In this document: positions 1 through 8,782 of the stretch, in pieces
Numbering within the stretch: the stretch's first letter is position 1
Layout of the letters: every line of letters starts with the position of its first letter
Source: Martelella radicis
GTDB taxonomy: Bacteria; Pseudomonadota; Alphaproteobacteria; Rhizobiales; Rhizobiaceae
Direction of reading: 5' to 3'
DNA: 64,000 nt
Assembly (NCBI RefSeq): GCF_014196625.1
Contig: NZ_JACIDZ010000004.1
Coordinates: forward strand, 1-64,000
Notes under the pieces: model-generated
What the model saw: the letters and a program-made list of their open reading frames with translations, nothing else
Told to the model about the DNA's origin: nothing
The model's database searches: none
Program-made: the position numbers and the translations under genes

Positions 1-82
1 GATGGAAGAAAAGCTGCGCTTCGCCATCCGCGAAGGCGGCCGCACCGTCGGCGCCGGCATCGTGGCATCGATCGTCGAGTAA
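1..82 (+). CDS. tuf: Elongation factor Tu, C-terminal end (partial)
   Basis: Only the last 26 codons and the TAA stop are in the window. The peptide contains KLRFAIREGGRTVGAGIV, the conserved end of domain 3 of EF-Tu, the GTPase that carries aminoacyl-tRNA to the ribosome. The 5' part lies outside the window. The gene is followed within 25 bp by a strong intrinsic terminator, so it is the last gene of its transcript. Rhizobia often carry two tuf copies; which copy this is cannot be told from the tail. Confidence 0.93.
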   Translation, partial: MEEKLRFAIREGGRTVGAGIVASIVE

Positions 83-104
83 TCGACGCGCGACACAGAC
101 ATTC

Positions 105-140
105 AAAAGCCCCGTCGGAGCGATCCGGCGGGGCTTTTTT
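105..140 (+). terminator. Intrinsic terminator after tuf
   Basis: GCCCCGTC at 109-116 can pair with the GGCGGGGC at 127-134, giving a GC-rich stem, followed by a run of six T at 135-140. The position 25 bp after the EF-Tu stop fits a rho-independent terminator for tuf. Confidence 0.88.
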
Positions 141-158
141 GTGTTTGCCGGGTCGAAA

Positions 159-536
159 TCACATCGGCTCGCCGACCTCGACGATATGCCCGTCGGGATC
201 ATGGCAGCGAAACACCTTCTGGCCCCAGGCTTGGGTTTCGATCGGGTGGATCAAGTCCGTCTTCAGCGGCATCCGCGCAAAAATCGCCTCAAGTTCGTCC
301 GTTTCGAAATAGAGCACCAGATTGCCGCGACCGTAGCGGCTGCGTTCGCCGGAGGGGGCGCCGAACATGGTCGCCTCCAGGGCTGGACCCATATGAAGAG
401 CGAGACCGTTTTCCAGCTGGACGAAATCGCCGTGATCCTGCGCGATCGTCTGGCCGAGGAGGTCGCAGTAAAAGTCGACCGAGCGGTTCATGTCGGAGAC
501 GAAGACGAGCGTATTGATGAAAACGGGCTTTGCCAT
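159..536 (-). CDS. VOC-family (glyoxalase/bleomycin resistance-like) protein
   Basis: The protein of about 125 aa has the paired beta-alpha-beta-beta-beta layout of the vicinal oxygen chelate superfamily: an N-terminal strand with FINTLVFVSDMNRSVDFYCDLLG and a C-terminal FRCHDPDGHIVEVGEP, which carries the usual metal-binding Glu near the end. Family members are dioxygenases, glyoxalases or resistance proteins; the substrate cannot be predicted here. The start is placed at the ATG giving MAKPVF; a longer TTG-initiated reading from 554 would overlap the end of the upstream transporter gene. It is probably cotranscribed with the AEC transporter 4 bp upstream. Confidence 0.82.
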   Translation of the reverse strand: MAKPVFINTLVFVSDMNRSVDFYCDLLGQTIAQDHGDFVQLENGLALHMGPALEATMFGAPSGERSRYGRGNLVLYFETDELEAIFARMPLKTDLIHPIETQAWGQKVFRCHDPDGHIVEVGEPM

Positions 537-540
537 GGTC

Positions 541-1467
541 TCAGCCGCCACCAACCAGCATCAGCGCCAGCGGCAGGGTGAAGAACGACAGCACGGTCTG
601 CACCGTCACCACCGCCGAGTAGAGCCGCGTGTCGCCGCCGAGCTGGCGGGCGAGGATGTAGCCGTTCATCGCCGTCGGCACGCCGGCGCCGAGCACCATG
701 ATCGACAGCGTCATGCCGGAAATGCCGAAAAGCGAGGCGAACAGGTAGGTGATCAGCGGGAAGAGGGCGAGTTTCAGGAAGGAGGGCAGCAGGACCATCG
801 GTTTCGGCTTCAGCGCATCCGCGAGCACGAGCCCGGCGCCGACCAGAACCAGGCCCATGCCGAGGGCGGCGCGGGCCATCAGGTTCATCGCGTCATAGAC
901 CGGCTGGTAGACCGGGATGGCGAGAAGGTTGAAGGCGATGCCGATGAAGGCGGAGATGATCAGCGGGTTGGTGGCGATCTTGCGCGCCATCATCCCGACA
1001 TTGCGGTTCTCGCCGGAAAACCAGACCAGCACCAGCACATTGATGAGATTGAGCGGAATGATGGTCATGGTCATCATCAACGAGATGACCGCCATGCCTT
1101 CAAGCCCCGCAAGCTTGTCGGCGATGGCGAGCGCCACGAACCCGTTCCAGCGCGTCGTCGTCTGGAACACGGAGGTGAAGGCGGGGCTGGCAAGCCCAAA
1201 GGCCCTGAGCAATGGCCAGAGAGCAATCGTCAGCGCGGAGATGGCGGCGACGCAAAGAAGGGTCACCCAGGCAATGTCGGCGGCGGCGATGGTCGAAAAA
1301 TCCGCCCGCGCCAGCGTGGTGAACAGAAGAGCCGGAAACAGGACGTAGTAGCCAAGCTGGTTGAGCCCGTTCCAGAAATCGGGACTGAAGATCGGCAGGC
1401 GCTTGAGGCCGACGCCGAGCGCCACGGTCAGAAAGATCGGTAGAACGCTTTCGAAGATGATCAGCAT
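541..1467 (-). CDS. AEC-family transporter (auxin efflux carrier/malonate-malate permease type)
   Basis: A 308-aa integral membrane protein with about ten hydrophobic segments, arranged as the two five-helix halves of the AEC family (PF03547). Conserved-looking features are an N-terminal LPIFLTVALGVGLKR, an asparagine-bearing central region TNPLIISAFIGIAFN, and the C-terminal GAGVPTAMNGYILARQ. Family members export or exchange organic anions, such as malate and malonate, across the inner membrane. The substrate is not evident. The VOC-family gene follows at 4 bp, so the two probably form a small operon. Confidence 0.85.
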   Translation of the reverse strand: MLIIFESVLPIFLTVALGVGLKRLPIFSPDFWNGLNQLGYYVLFPALLFTTLARADFSTIAAADIAWVTLLCVAAISALTIALWPLLRAFGLASPAFTSVFQTTTRWNGFVALAIADKLAGLEGMAVISLMMTMTIIPLNLINVLVLVWFSGENRNVGMMARKIATNPLIISAFIGIAFNLLAIPVYQPVYDAMNLMARAALGMGLVLVGAGLVLADALKPKPMVLLPSFLKLALFPLITYLFASLFGISGMTLSIMVLGAGVPTAMNGYILARQLGGDTRLYSAVVTVQTVLSFFTLPLALMLVGGG

Positions 1468-1576
1468 GCACGCATTCCGTGATTTCCTTACCGTCCGGTT
1501 AACTTTGCCAGGCTTTGGCGCTTGCCACAGCGAATGAATTGCTGTCAGACAAGACAGGAGGAAAGGCGGAAAAGCA

Positions 1577-1759
1577 ATGCAGGACCGTGTGACGCAGCGA
1601 TTTCAGATCGGGTTGATGGGCGCAGTGCTTGCCGCCCTGCCGATCGAGCTTGCCGTCAGCGGCGCGATCCTGCTCGCCTTCGTCTTCGTCGACTATCTTT
1701 TCGACCCTAAGCGCATGCTGCGCGATCCGGCGGCCGACTGCCGTCCGGCCGGCGAATAA
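1577..1759 (+). CDS. Possible small membrane protein (60 aa)
   Basis: A short ORF beginning MQDRVTQRFQIGLMG with one or two hydrophobic stretches (about residues 12-43) and a polar tail. A purine-rich stretch, aggaggaaagg, lies about 12-17 bp upstream and could serve as a somewhat distant ribosome binding site. No family is recognised. It fills a gap between two genes read from the other strand, so it could be a real small gene. A minus-strand ORF covers the same bases but has no protein-like features. Confidence 0.4.
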   Translation: MQDRVTQRFQIGLMGAVLAALPIELAVSGAILLAFVFVDYLFDPKRMLRDPAADCRPAGE

Positions 1760-1764
1760 CAGGC

Positions 1765-2238
1765 TCATCCGCGCGCAAGCGCCGCAAGCCTGTCGAGCGC
1801 GCCCTGCAGGATGAAGGAGGCCGCGGCCGAATCGATCCGCCCGGCGCGCTTTTGCCGCGATACATCCATTTCCAGAAGCGCCCGCTCGGCGGCCACCGTC
1901 GACAGCCGCTCGTCCCAGAATGTGAAGGGGAGGGGGGTCAGCGCCTCCATGTTGCGCACAAAGGCGCGGGTCGCCTGCACGCGCGGGCCGGAGGAGCCGT
2001 CCATGTTCACCGGCAGGCCGATGACGAAGCCCGCGATCCTCTCCTTCTCGGCAAAGGCGAGCAGGGTTTCCGCGTCGCGCGTGAACTTGACGCGCTTGAT
2101 CACCGGGCGCGGCGTGGCAAAGCGGCGCGAGAGATCGGAGACCGCGAGGCCGATGGTCTTGGTGCCGAGATCAAGGCCCGCGATGGCGGCATGTGACGGC
2201 AGGTTCTCGGCCAGTTCCTCGATTGAAAGCACTGTCAT
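1765..2238 (-). CDS. ruvX: Holliday junction resolvase-like protein RuvX/YqgF
   Basis: The 157-aa protein matches the YqgF/RuvX family in length and motifs: [15 protein letters not shown] (first catalytic Asp at residue 23), [11 protein letters not shown], and [12 protein letters not shown] with the conserved acidic residue, then a C-terminal [14 protein letters not shown]. The family has an RNase H fold and is linked to pre-16S rRNA 5' processing and to Holliday junction cleavage. Its placement beside gatC/gatA is typical of rhizobia. The start is the ATG giving MTVLSIEEL. Confidence 0.93.
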   Translation of the reverse strand: MTVLSIEELAENLPSHAAIAGLDLGTKTIGLAVSDLSRRFATPRPVIKRVKFTRDAETLLAFAEKERIAGFVIGLPVNMDGSSGPRVQATRAFVRNMEALTPLPFTFWDERLSTVAAERALLEMDVSRQKRAGRIDSAAASFILQGALDRLAALARG

Positions 2239-2344
2239 CGGTCTTTTCCCATGGTTTTGCCGCTTCCCGATGGAAAATGGCGCGTGATCGCATTACGTTT
2301 TAGCCAATCGCGTTCAACTACCGTCTCGAAGGGAGAAATGCAAA

Positions 2345-3049
2345 ATGAAGATCACCTGGCTCGGACATTCCGCCTTTCGCATCGAGATTGCCGATGCAAC
2401 GATCCTGATCGACCCCTTCCTGTCCGGCAACCCCTCCTTCGAGGGGCTCGACAAGGCTGCCGTGACCAAGGGCGTCACCCATATTCTCCTGACCCATGGC
2501 CATGGCGATCATCTGGGCGACACGATCCCGATCGCCAGGGAGACCGGGGCGGTCGTGCTCGCCAATGCGGATCTCGCGGCCTGGCTCGGCTCCAAGGGGC
2601 TTGAGAACCTGCAGCCGGGCAACACCGGCGGCACGGTCGATTTCGGCTCCTTCACCGTCACCTTCACCAATGCGCTGCATTCTTCCGCCTTCATCACCGA
2701 GGACGGCGTTTCCCATGCGCTCGGCAATCCCAACGGGCTGATGCTGCACATCGATGACGAGCCGACGCTCTATCACATGGGCGACACGGATATCTTCGCC
2801 GACATGGCGCTGATCAACGAGCTGCATGCGCCGGCGATCGGCCTTGTGCCGGTCGGCGATCGCTTCACCATGGGCGGCGCGGTGGCGGCGCTTGCCTGCA
2901 AGCGTTATTTCAGCTTCGATACCGTGATCCCGTGCCACTACGGCACTTTCCCGATCATCGACCAGACGCCGGAGGCTTTTGTCAGCGGCATGGCCGGCGG
3001 ACCGACGGAAGTGGCGACGCCCAAACCGGGCGAAACGATCGAGTTCTGA
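2345..3049 (+). CDS. UPF0173 metal-dependent hydrolase (MBL fold)
   Basis: A 234-aa metallo-beta-lactamase-fold protein of the UPF0173 type. The metal motif HGHGDH lies at residues 51-56 (H51, H53, D55, H56), and later ligands are visible in NALHSS (His) and HMGDTD (Asp). The C-terminal [12 protein letters not shown] completes the site. The family includes broad hydrolases of unknown natural substrate, so the reaction is not assigned. An AAGGGAG ribosome binding site precedes the ATG. It is divergent from ruvX and upstream of gatC. Confidence 0.9.
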   Translation: MKITWLGHSAFRIEIADATILIDPFLSGNPSFEGLDKAAVTKGVTHILLTHGHGDHLGDTIPIARETGAVVLANADLAAWLGSKGLENLQPGNTGGTVDFGSFTVTFTNALHSSAFITEDGVSHALGNPNGLMLHIDDEPTLYHMGDTDIFADMALINELHAPAIGLVPVGDRFTMGGAVAALACKRYFSFDTVIPCHYGTFPIIDQTPEAFVSGMAGGPTEVATPKPGETIEF

Positions 3050-3066
3050 TGAAATGCCCCGTTGCG

Positions 3067-3084
3067 AAGGGCGGCGACGCCCTT
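3067..3084 (+). other. Hairpin with GCGA tetraloop upstream of gatC
   Basis: AAGGGCG (3067-3073) and CGCCCTT (3078-3084) form a 7-bp stem closed by a GCGA (GNRA-type) tetraloop, 40 bp before the gatC start and 17 bp after the hydrolase stop. No strong T tract follows, so it may be a weak terminator, a processing site or a chance structure. Confidence 0.4.
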
Positions 3085-3123
3085 TATAGCGTGTGGTGAA
3101 ATCGTGAAACCCGGAGAGCATTC

Positions 3124-3411
3124 ATGTCCGTAGACACCGCGACCGTCAAACGCGTTGCCAAGCTGGCCCGTATCGCCGTCGATGACGCATCGGCGGAACG
3201 GATGACCGGCGAACTCAACGCCATTCTCGGCTTTGTCGAACAGCTCGACGAAGTTGACGTTTCCGGTGTCGAGCCCATGACCTCGGTCATGCCGATGGAG
3301 ATGAAGAAGCGTCATGATGTTGTGACGGACGGCGACAAGGCCGACGATATTGTTGCCAACGCGCCGGAATCCGAACGGAATTTCTTTCTGGTGCCAAAAG
3401 TTGTGGAGTGA
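3124..3411 (+). CDS. gatC: Asp-tRNA(Asn)/Glu-tRNA(Gln) amidotransferase subunit C
   Basis: The 95-aa product has the full GatC pattern: [15 protein letters not shown] at the N-terminus, [22 protein letters not shown] in the middle, and [14 protein letters not shown] at the end. GatC is the small wrap-around subunit that stabilises GatA in the GatCAB complex, which amidates mischarged Glu-tRNA(Gln) and/or Asp-tRNA(Asn). The typical gatC-gatA pair is interrupted here by a GNAT gene; gatB is not in the window. Confidence 0.96.
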   Translation: MSVDTATVKRVAKLARIAVDDASAERMTGELNAILGFVEQLDEVDVSGVEPMTSVMPMEMKKRHDVVTDGDKADDIVANAPESERNFFLVPKVVE

Positions 3412-3414
3412 GGG

Positions 3415-3873
3415 ATGGTACAGCCAAAAATCGATATTGAGAGCCCCCAGCAGGACGACCTGAAGGCGCTCTTCACCGAACTGAAGACATCGCTGTCGCG
3501 CATGTCGTCATCCGATGTGATCGACTACCAGTTGACCGTCGATGTCAGCACGCCGGGCGCCACGAGCTTCGTTGCCCGCGTCGACGGCAAGCCGGTGGCC
3601 ACCGGCGCTCTGGTGCGCCACGGCAACGGCATCGCCGAGGCCAAGCGCCTGTTCACCGAGCCGGCCTATCGCAAGCACGGGATCGGCCGCGCCATCCTGC
3701 GCCACATCGCCTCTCTGGCGAAGAGCGAGGGACTGCGCGAACTGGTCATCGTCACCGATGCCAACCTCAAAGAGTCCATCGCCTTTTGCGAACAGAACGG
3801 TTTCGAGCGCACGGAAAAGGTTCTGAACCACGCGCCGACCAAGCAGTCCGTCTTCTTTCGCAAGGCGCTATAA
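3415..3873 (+). CDS. GNAT-family N-acetyltransferase
   Basis: A 152-aa single-domain GNAT protein. The acetyl-CoA-binding motif A is seen as RLFTEPAYRKHGIGRAILRH (about residues 78-97; the core R-x-x-G-x-G/A appears as RKHGIG), and the later FCEQNGFERTEK is the usual C-terminal beta-bulge segment. The acceptor is unknown. The gene begins 4 bp after gatC and ends 22 bp before gatA, so it is very likely cotranscribed with them. Whether it modifies part of the amidotransferase pathway or is just a passenger cannot be told. Confidence 0.85.
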   Translation: MVQPKIDIESPQQDDLKALFTELKTSLSRMSSSDVIDYQLTVDVSTPGATSFVARVDGKPVATGALVRHGNGIAEAKRLFTEPAYRKHGIGRAILRHIASLAKSEGLRELVIVTDANLKESIAFCEQNGFERTEKVLNHAPTKQSVFFRKAL

Positions 3874-3894
3874 CAACACGACAAAGTGAAGCAG

Positions 3895-5376
3895 ATGACC
3901 GAACTGACCGTCCTGACCATCGCCGAGGCCCGTGACAAGCTTCAGGCGAAGGAAATCACCGCGACCGAATTGACGGCGTCCTATCTGAAGGCGATCGACG
4001 ACTTCAACGGCACTTTCAATGCCTATGTCGCCGTCACGCCGGAAAAGGCGCTGGCGATGGCCAAGGCCTCCGACCTGAAGCTGTCGCAGGGCAATGGCGG
4101 TGCGCTGGAGGGCATTCCGCTCGGCATCAAGGACCTGTTCGGCACGCGCGATGTCCACACCCAGGCGGCCTCGCACATCCTCGACGGGTTCAAGCCGAAA
4201 TACGAATCGACCGTCACCCAGAACCTCTGGGATGACGGCGCGGTGATGCTCGGCAAGCTCAACATGGACGAGTTCGCCATGGGCTCGTCCAACGAGACCT
4301 CCTATTACGGTCCGGTGATCAACCCGTGGAAGGCGAAGGGCTCCAACCAGGAGCGCGTTCCGGGCGGTTCGTCCGGCGGTTCGGCGGCGGCCGTTGCCGC
4401 GCATCTGTGCGCCGGCGCCACGGCGACCGATACCGGCGGCTCGATCCGCCAGCCGGCGGCGTTTACCGGCACGGTCGGCATCAAGCCGACCTATGGCCGC
4501 TGCTCGCGCTGGGGCGTGGTTGCCTTTGCCTCCTCGCTCGACCAGGCAGGCCCGATTGCGCGCGACGTGCGCGACGCGGCGATCCTGCTGAAATCCATGG
4601 CGAGCGTCGACGACAAGGACACGACATCGGTCGACCTTCCCGTGCCGGACTACGAGGCCGCCATCGGCCAGTCGGTCAAGGGCATGAAGATCGGCATTCC
4701 CAAGGAATACCGCGTCGAGGGCATGCCGGAGGATATCGAAAAGCTCTGGCAACAGGGCATTGCCTGGCTGAAGGACGCGGGCGCGGAAATCGTCGACATC
4801 TCCCTGCCGCATACCAAATACGCGCTGCCCGCCTATTACATCGTCGCGCCGGCGGAGGCTTCCTCCAACCTTGCCCGCTATGACGGCGTAAAATACGGCC
4901 TGCGCGTGCCCGGCAAGGATATTGCCGACATGTACGAGAAGACCCGTGCGGAAGGCTTCGGCAAGGAAGTCCAGCGCCGCATCATGATCGGCACCTATGT
5001 GCTCTCGGCCGGCTATTACGATGCCTATTACCTGAAGGCCCAGAAGGTGCGCACGCTGATCAAGCGCGATTTCGAAAACGTCTTTGCCCAGGGCGTCGAC
5101 ACCATCCTGACGCCGGCAACGCCGTCGGCGGCCTTCGGTATCGCCGACCAGGACCTCGCCAATGATCCGGTGAAGATGTATCTGAACGACATCTTCACGG
5201 TGACGGTGAACATGGCCGGCCTTCCGGGCCTCTCCGTGCCCGCAGGCCTCGACGCCAACGGTCTGCCGCTCGGCCTGCAGCTCATTGGCAAGCCGTTCGA
5301 CGAGGAAACCCTGTTCCGCACCGCCGCGGTGATGGAAAAGGCCGCCGGCCGGTTCACGCCTGAAAAGTGGTGGTAA
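3895..5376 (+). CDS. gatA: Asp-tRNA(Asn)/Glu-tRNA(Gln) amidotransferase subunit A
   Basis: A 493-aa amidase-signature protein of normal GatA length. The catalytic Ser-cisSer-Lys triad is visible: K79 in [11 protein letters not shown], cis-Ser159 in [11 protein letters not shown], and nucleophile Ser183 in [10 protein letters not shown]. GatA hydrolyses glutamine and passes ammonia to GatB. I chose the ATG giving [13 protein letters not shown], as in orthologues; an ATG three codons earlier is also in frame. It follows gatC and the GNAT gene in the same direction. A perfect hairpin lies just downstream. Confidence 0.96.
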   Translation: MTELTVLTIAEARDKLQAKEITATELTASYLKAIDDFNGTFNAYVAVTPEKALAMAKASDLKLSQGNGGALEGIPLGIKDLFGTRDVHTQAASHILDGFKPKYESTVTQNLWDDGAVMLGKLNMDEFAMGSSNETSYYGPVINPWKAKGSNQERVPGGSSGGSAAAVAAHLCAGATATDTGGSIRQPAAFTGTVGIKPTYGRCSRWGVVAFASSLDQAGPIARDVRDAAILLKSMASVDDKDTTSVDLPVPDYEAAIGQSVKGMKIGIPKEYRVEGMPEDIEKLWQQGIAWLKDAGAEIVDISLPHTKYALPAYYIVAPAEASSNLARYDGVKYGLRVPGKDIADMYEKTRAEGFGKEVQRRIMIGTYVLSAGYYDAYYLKAQKVRTLIKRDFENVFAQGVDTILTPATPSAAFGIADQDLANDPVKMYLNDIFTVTVNMAGLPGLSVPAGLDANGLPLGLQLIGKPFDEETLFRTAAVMEKAAGRFTPEKWW

Positions 5377-5389
5377 GCCATCGGTCTCG

Positions 5390-5414
5390 GCCCTGAAATC
5401 CGAAATTTCAGGGC
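5390..5414. other. Perfect 10-bp inverted repeat after gatA
   Basis: GCCCTGAAAT at 5390-5399 and ATTTCAGGGC at 5405-5414 form a perfect 10-bp stem with a 5-nt loop, 14 bp after the gatA stop. There is no T tract, so it is not a classical terminator; it may stabilise the 3' end of the gat mRNA or be a processed terminator. The rest of the 167-bp gap before the next gene shows no gene. Confidence 0.5.
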
Positions 5415-5543
5415 TGATGTCAGCGAGCGATTACGGCGGAGTCCGGATTAAGGCCTCCGCTGCCAAATCGCCTCCTTCCCGTTCAAATTCGGTCACACTC
5501 TTTGCGTTCAAGCACGCCGTTCATTTGATTTGAAAGGCTGAAC

Positions 5544-6344
5544 GTGAAGACGCTTATCGTAATTTGCCTGGCGGCCAGTGTCGCTCTTACGGGCTGCACT
5601 TCCATGCTTGCGGCAAACAGCGAAGATGCCGCTATCGACCATTTCGTCAGCCCGCCTGAAGGCGAGACCGTGGCATCCTCCGGGCCGGACGACAGGATGA
5701 AGCTTTCCTATGCGGCGGAAGAGACGCCGAGCCTTGCCGCGGGCGCCTTCGACATGGTGGTGAAGCTCGGCAACAGCAAGGTCGATGTCTATCGCTACCG
5801 CGATCCCGACACGGGCAAGACCGGCTATTTCGACGCCGAAGGCTATCGTCTCGGGCAGTATCTGCTGCGCAATCCCGTGCCCGACGGGCGGCGCACGTCC
5901 GGGTTCGGCAACAGGCGCCATCCGGTGCTCGGCTATTCGCGCATGCATGCCGCCGTCGACTGGGCCGCGCCCGTCGGCACGCCGATCTATGCGGCGGCAG
6001 ACGGCGTCGTGACCTTTTCCGGCAAGCGCGGCGGCGAGGGGCGGATGACGGTGATCGACCATGGCCACGGCTATGAGACTTCCTACAGCCACCAGAGCCG
6101 CTTTGCCGACGGCATCAAGGCGGGCGTAAAAGTTCGCCAGGGCGAGGTGATCGGCTATGTCGGCCAGAGCGGCCTTGCGACCGGGCCGCACCTGCATTAC
6201 GCGGTCTCCGTCAACGGTCGCAAGGTTGACCCGATGAAGGTGCATTTCGTCCGCGAGGGCAGGCTTTCCGGCACGGCACTGACGAAGTTCGAGAAGGCCG
6301 TGGCGGCTGACGGCGAAAAGCATGAGGCTGCCGCCGGCGTCTGA
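5544..6344 (+). CDS. M23-family peptidase lipoprotein (LytM domain)
   Basis: A 266-aa exported protein. The signal peptide ends in the lipobox LTGC, so Cys18 should be lipidated. Residues ~110-235 form an M23/LytM domain with zinc ligands H135 and D139 (HAAVD) and H218, and the catalytic histidines H183 and H216 (HLHY). All key residues are present, so this may be an active peptidoglycan endopeptidase rather than an activator-type degenerate LytM protein. Cell-wall hydrolysis is inferred from the family. It appears monocistronic. Confidence 0.88.
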   Translation: MKTLIVICLAASVALTGCTSMLAANSEDAAIDHFVSPPEGETVASSGPDDRMKLSYAAEETPSLAAGAFDMVVKLGNSKVDVYRYRDPDTGKTGYFDAEGYRLGQYLLRNPVPDGRRTSGFGNRRHPVLGYSRMHAAVDWAAPVGTPIYAAADGVVTFSGKRGGEGRMTVIDHGHGYETSYSHQSRFADGIKAGVKVRQGEVIGYVGQSGLATGPHLHYAVSVNGRKVDPMKVHFVREGRLSGTALTKFEKAVAADGEKHEAAAGV

Positions 6345-6350
6345 GCGGAG

Positions 6351-6452
6351 CTAGAGCGGTTCCGCCTTTCATGGAAACGCGCAACCGCCCTATCTATTTG
6401 TTTTGACGCATTTTCGCGGGCGTTAGATGTTTCCATCTGACTGCGAAATGCT
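6351..6452. repeat. Rhizobial-type intergenic palindromic repeat
   Basis: This gap between two converging genes holds a mosaic element starting ctagagcggttccgcc and continuing through atggaaacgcgcaaccgc, then tctatttgttttgacgca and an aaatgcttta end. GCGGTT (6356-6361) and AACCGC (6383-6388) are inverted. I recognise the pattern as the interspersed 'GAGCGGTT...' element common in rhizobial intergenic DNA. Its end abuts or overlaps the stop codon of the DNA polymerase gene, so it may supply the 3' end of that transcript. Copy number cannot be checked here. Confidence 0.65.
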
Positions 6453-7757
6453 TTAGTCCTCGTCCTTCTTCTTCTTCCCGTCGGGGCGGAAGGTATAGCC
6501 GGTTTCCACGGCCGACAGGCCGAACTTGTCGCGCAGCGCATCCATCGCGCTCTCCGCCGCCTTGCGGCGGGCGGCCTTCGGGTCGACGAGGTCTGGCGGG
6601 TCGGCGATCGCGGGGTCGCAGAGTTCGCTGATGCCAATGCCGATCAGGCGGAATTTCGTGCCGTCGGCCTCGTTCTTCATCAGCGACAGACCAGTGGCGA
6701 AGATCCGGTCGGCAAGCTGCGTCGGCGCTTCCAGATGTCGGCTGCGGGTGCGGGTCTTGAAATCGGCGGTCTTCAGCTTCAGCGTCACGGCGTGTCCGGC
6801 AAAGCCCGCCGCCTTGGCCCGCCGCGCGGTCTTTTCGCTCAACCGGCGCAGATGTCCGGCAAGCGTCTCGAAGTCGCTGATATCCGTGAAGAAGGTGGTC
6901 TCGTTGGAAATGCTCTTGGTGGCGCGCTCGGGCTTGACGCTGCGCGTATCCTCGCCGCGGGCCAGATGATAGAGCCGCTGGCCGATCGTGCCGTAGCGGC
7001 GCAGAAGCTCATTCTTCTCCATTCGCTGGAACTGGCCGATCGTCGTCAGCCCGTCGCGCTTCAGCGTTTCCGTGAAGGCCTTGCCCACGCCCCAGATCAT
7101 GCCGACCGGCTTGTCGGCCAGGAAGCGCATGGCCTCCTCTTCTCCGATCACCGAAAAACCGCGAGGCTTCTGAAAATCCGAAGCGATCTTGGCGAGGAAC
7201 TTGCAATAGGAAAGACCGATGGAGATCGTGATCCCCAGCTCCTCCTCCACGCGAAGGGCAAAGCGGGCCAGCGTTTCGGCCGGGCTTGCCTTGTGCAGGC
7301 GGGCGGTTCCGGAAAGATCGAGAAAGGCTTCATCGATCGAAATCGGTTCGACCAGCGGCGTCAGGTCGAACATCATCTGTCGCAATTGCCGTCCGACGGC
7401 GGAGTATTTCTCCATGTTTGGGCGGATGACGACGGCCTCCGGGCAAGCCTCCAGCGCCTTGAACATCGGCATCGCCGACTTCACCCCGCGAATGCGTGCG
7501 ATATAGCAGGCGGTGGAGACGACGCCGCGCTTGCCGCCGCCGATGATGAGCGGCTTGTCGGCAAGCGACGGGTCGTCACGCTTTTCGATGGATGCGTAAA
7601 AGGCGTCGCAGTCGATATGGGCGATCGAAAGCGTGAAGAGCTCGTCATGACGCAGCAGGCGCGGGCTGCCGCAATGCGCGCAGCGGCGCAGGCCGCCCGC
7701 CGCCGGAGCGAGGCAGTCTCGGCAAAAGCCGTTTGCCTTGGAAGTGATCTCAGCCAT
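6453..7757 (-). CDS. dinB: DNA polymerase IV (Y family) with N-terminal Cys4 motif
   Basis: A 434-aa Y-family translesion polymerase. The catalytic acidic residues are D49 ([11 protein letters not shown]) and D142/E143 ([11 protein letters not shown]). A thumb-like segment and little-finger domain follow, with [15 protein letters not shown] and [10 protein letters not shown]. Residues 12-29 carry C12-x2-C15 and C26-x2-C29, a small zinc-ribbon-like extension before the palm that E. coli DinB lacks. The enzyme extends primers across damaged DNA and is error-prone. The C-terminus is lysine-rich and may include a clamp-binding motif, but none is obvious. It is read towards the repeat. Confidence 0.93.
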   Translation of the reverse strand: MAEITSKANGFCRDCLAPAAGGLRRCAHCGSPRLLRHDELFTLSIAHIDCDAFYASIEKRDDPSLADKPLIIGGGKRGVVSTACYIARIRGVKSAMPMFKALEACPEAVVIRPNMEKYSAVGRQLRQMMFDLTPLVEPISIDEAFLDLSGTARLHKASPAETLARFALRVEEELGITISIGLSYCKFLAKIASDFQKPRGFSVIGEEEAMRFLADKPVGMIWGVGKAFTETLKRDGLTTIGQFQRMEKNELLRRYGTIGQRLYHLARGEDTRSVKPERATKSISNETTFFTDISDFETLAGHLRRLSEKTARRAKAAGFAGHAVTLKLKTADFKTRTRSRHLEAPTQLADRIFATGLSLMKNEADGTKFRLIGIGISELCDPAIADPPDLVDPKAARRKAAESAMDALRDKFGLSAVETGYTFRPDGKKKKDED

Positions 7758-7832
7758 CGCGATCGGAACAAAGGTTGAACATGGCGAAAATAGTGCCGGC
7801 GGACGGCCGAGGCAAGCGCGGATTGTCGCCAG

Positions 7833-8486
7833 TCAACCGTTCTCGGCGATATGGCGGCGGATGATCGTATCGGCGTGATCCCAGCCGGTAGCGACAAGCG
7901 AGGGCGGCGTCGTCTTTGGCGCCAGCGCGCGGTAATCGTCATTGATCAGAAGGTTGATCGTCAGCGCTTCCGGCAGGCATTGCGAAACCGAGCGACAGTT
8001 GTAGAGCATGTCATCGACGAAGATCAGATCCGGCGGCGCGGTCTCGCACAGGTCCCGCAGCACTTCGCCCTTCGGCGCTTCGGAGGCGATCAGCGGGAAA
8101 TCGAAACCGTGGCGGGCAAGAAGCCGGCGCCGCTTTTCCCGGTGGCGCGGCGGCATGGCGGTCAGGAGCAGGACGTCGGCGATCTCCGTCAGCCCCTCAA
8201 GCGTCGGCCTGGCGGCGGAAAATGGCTCCTGCCAGTCTTCCTGACTGTCGTAAAAGGCGGAAATCAGTGCCTTGACCTCGGCATTTTCCACGCGCCGGCC
8301 GTCTTCGAGCGATTTTACATTGCCGTTGAGGCTGAAGGTCTCGAGGTTCAGCTCATGGCCATTGGCCAGAAGGAAGGCCTTGAACGGTGCGACGAATTGC
8401 AGCACGACTTCGTCGACATCGACGACGAGGAGCGGCCGCGCGCCGATCGCCAGATCGCTCGCTGATGGCTCTGCAAGCCGGATCAT
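7833..8486 (-). CDS. HAD-like hydrolase-fold protein
   Basis: Start set at the ATG giving MIRLAEPSA; its ATG overlaps the stop of the DUF3572 gene (ATGA), so the two are translationally coupled. The 217-aa product has haloacid dehalogenase-like motifs: LLVVDVDEVVL (D23, D25) as motif I, LLLTAMP as motif II, and DLIFVDDMLYN as motif IV. Motif III Lys is plausible in EAPKGEV. It could act as a phosphatase, but substrate and activity are not known. The upstream extension of the frame to 8714 runs antiparallel through the DUF3572 gene and is not coding. Confidence 0.78.
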   Translation of the reverse strand: MIRLAEPSASDLAIGARPLLVVDVDEVVLQFVAPFKAFLLANGHELNLETFSLNGNVKSLEDGRRVENAEVKALISAFYDSQEDWQEPFSAARPTLEGLTEIADVLLLTAMPPRHREKRRRLLARHGFDFPLIASEAPKGEVLRDLCETAPPDLIFVDDMLYNCRSVSQCLPEALTINLLINDDYRALAPKTTPPSLVATGWDHADTIIRRHIAENG

Positions 8487-8782
8487 CGGCCGGAGCCCTC
8501 GCCATATTCGAGTTTTTGCCAGGCGCGCGAAATCGTTTCGGGCGCAATACCATTGTCGTTGCAGAACGCCATCAGCGTGGGCTCGTGACCGGCGATGAAG
8601 CCGATCATGGCGCGCTCGAAGCCCGGATCCTCGGTGAGCGCGCGCAACTGGCCGGCCTCGACGCCCGAAAGGGCGCAAAAGCGGTTCAGCATATCGGGCT
8701 CGTTGGACAGCCACACCAGGATGGCGATGGCGAGGTCTTCGTCAGGGGCCGTCTTTTCCGTTTCTTTTTGAAAATGTTGCAA
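8483..8782 (-). CDS. DUF3572 domain-containing protein
   Basis: A 99-aa helical protein matching the alphaproteobacterial DUF3572 family, with EDLAIAILVWLSNEPDMLNRF near the start and GFIAGHEPTLMAFCNDN in the middle. Function is unknown. Its stop overlaps the start of the HAD-like gene. It is divergent from divK; the shared gap of 133 bp carries TTAACCAA just ahead of this gene's start. In rhizobia it commonly neighbours divK. Confidence 0.88.
   Translation of the reverse strand: MQHFQKETEKTAPDEDLAIAILVWLSNEPDMLNRFCALSGVEAGQLRALTEDPGFERAMIGFIAGHEPTLMAFCNDNGIAPETISRAWQKLEYGEGSGR

Noticed and set aside
490-1443. Long plus-strand frame (317 codons)
   Set aside because: It is antisense to the AEC transporter; composition is rich in His/Arg/Gln repeats typical of shadow frames, with no domain.
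1499-1768. Minus-strand frame of 89 codons
   Set aside because: Lies in the same gap as the small membrane protein but shows no hydrophobic or conserved pattern and no ribosome site.
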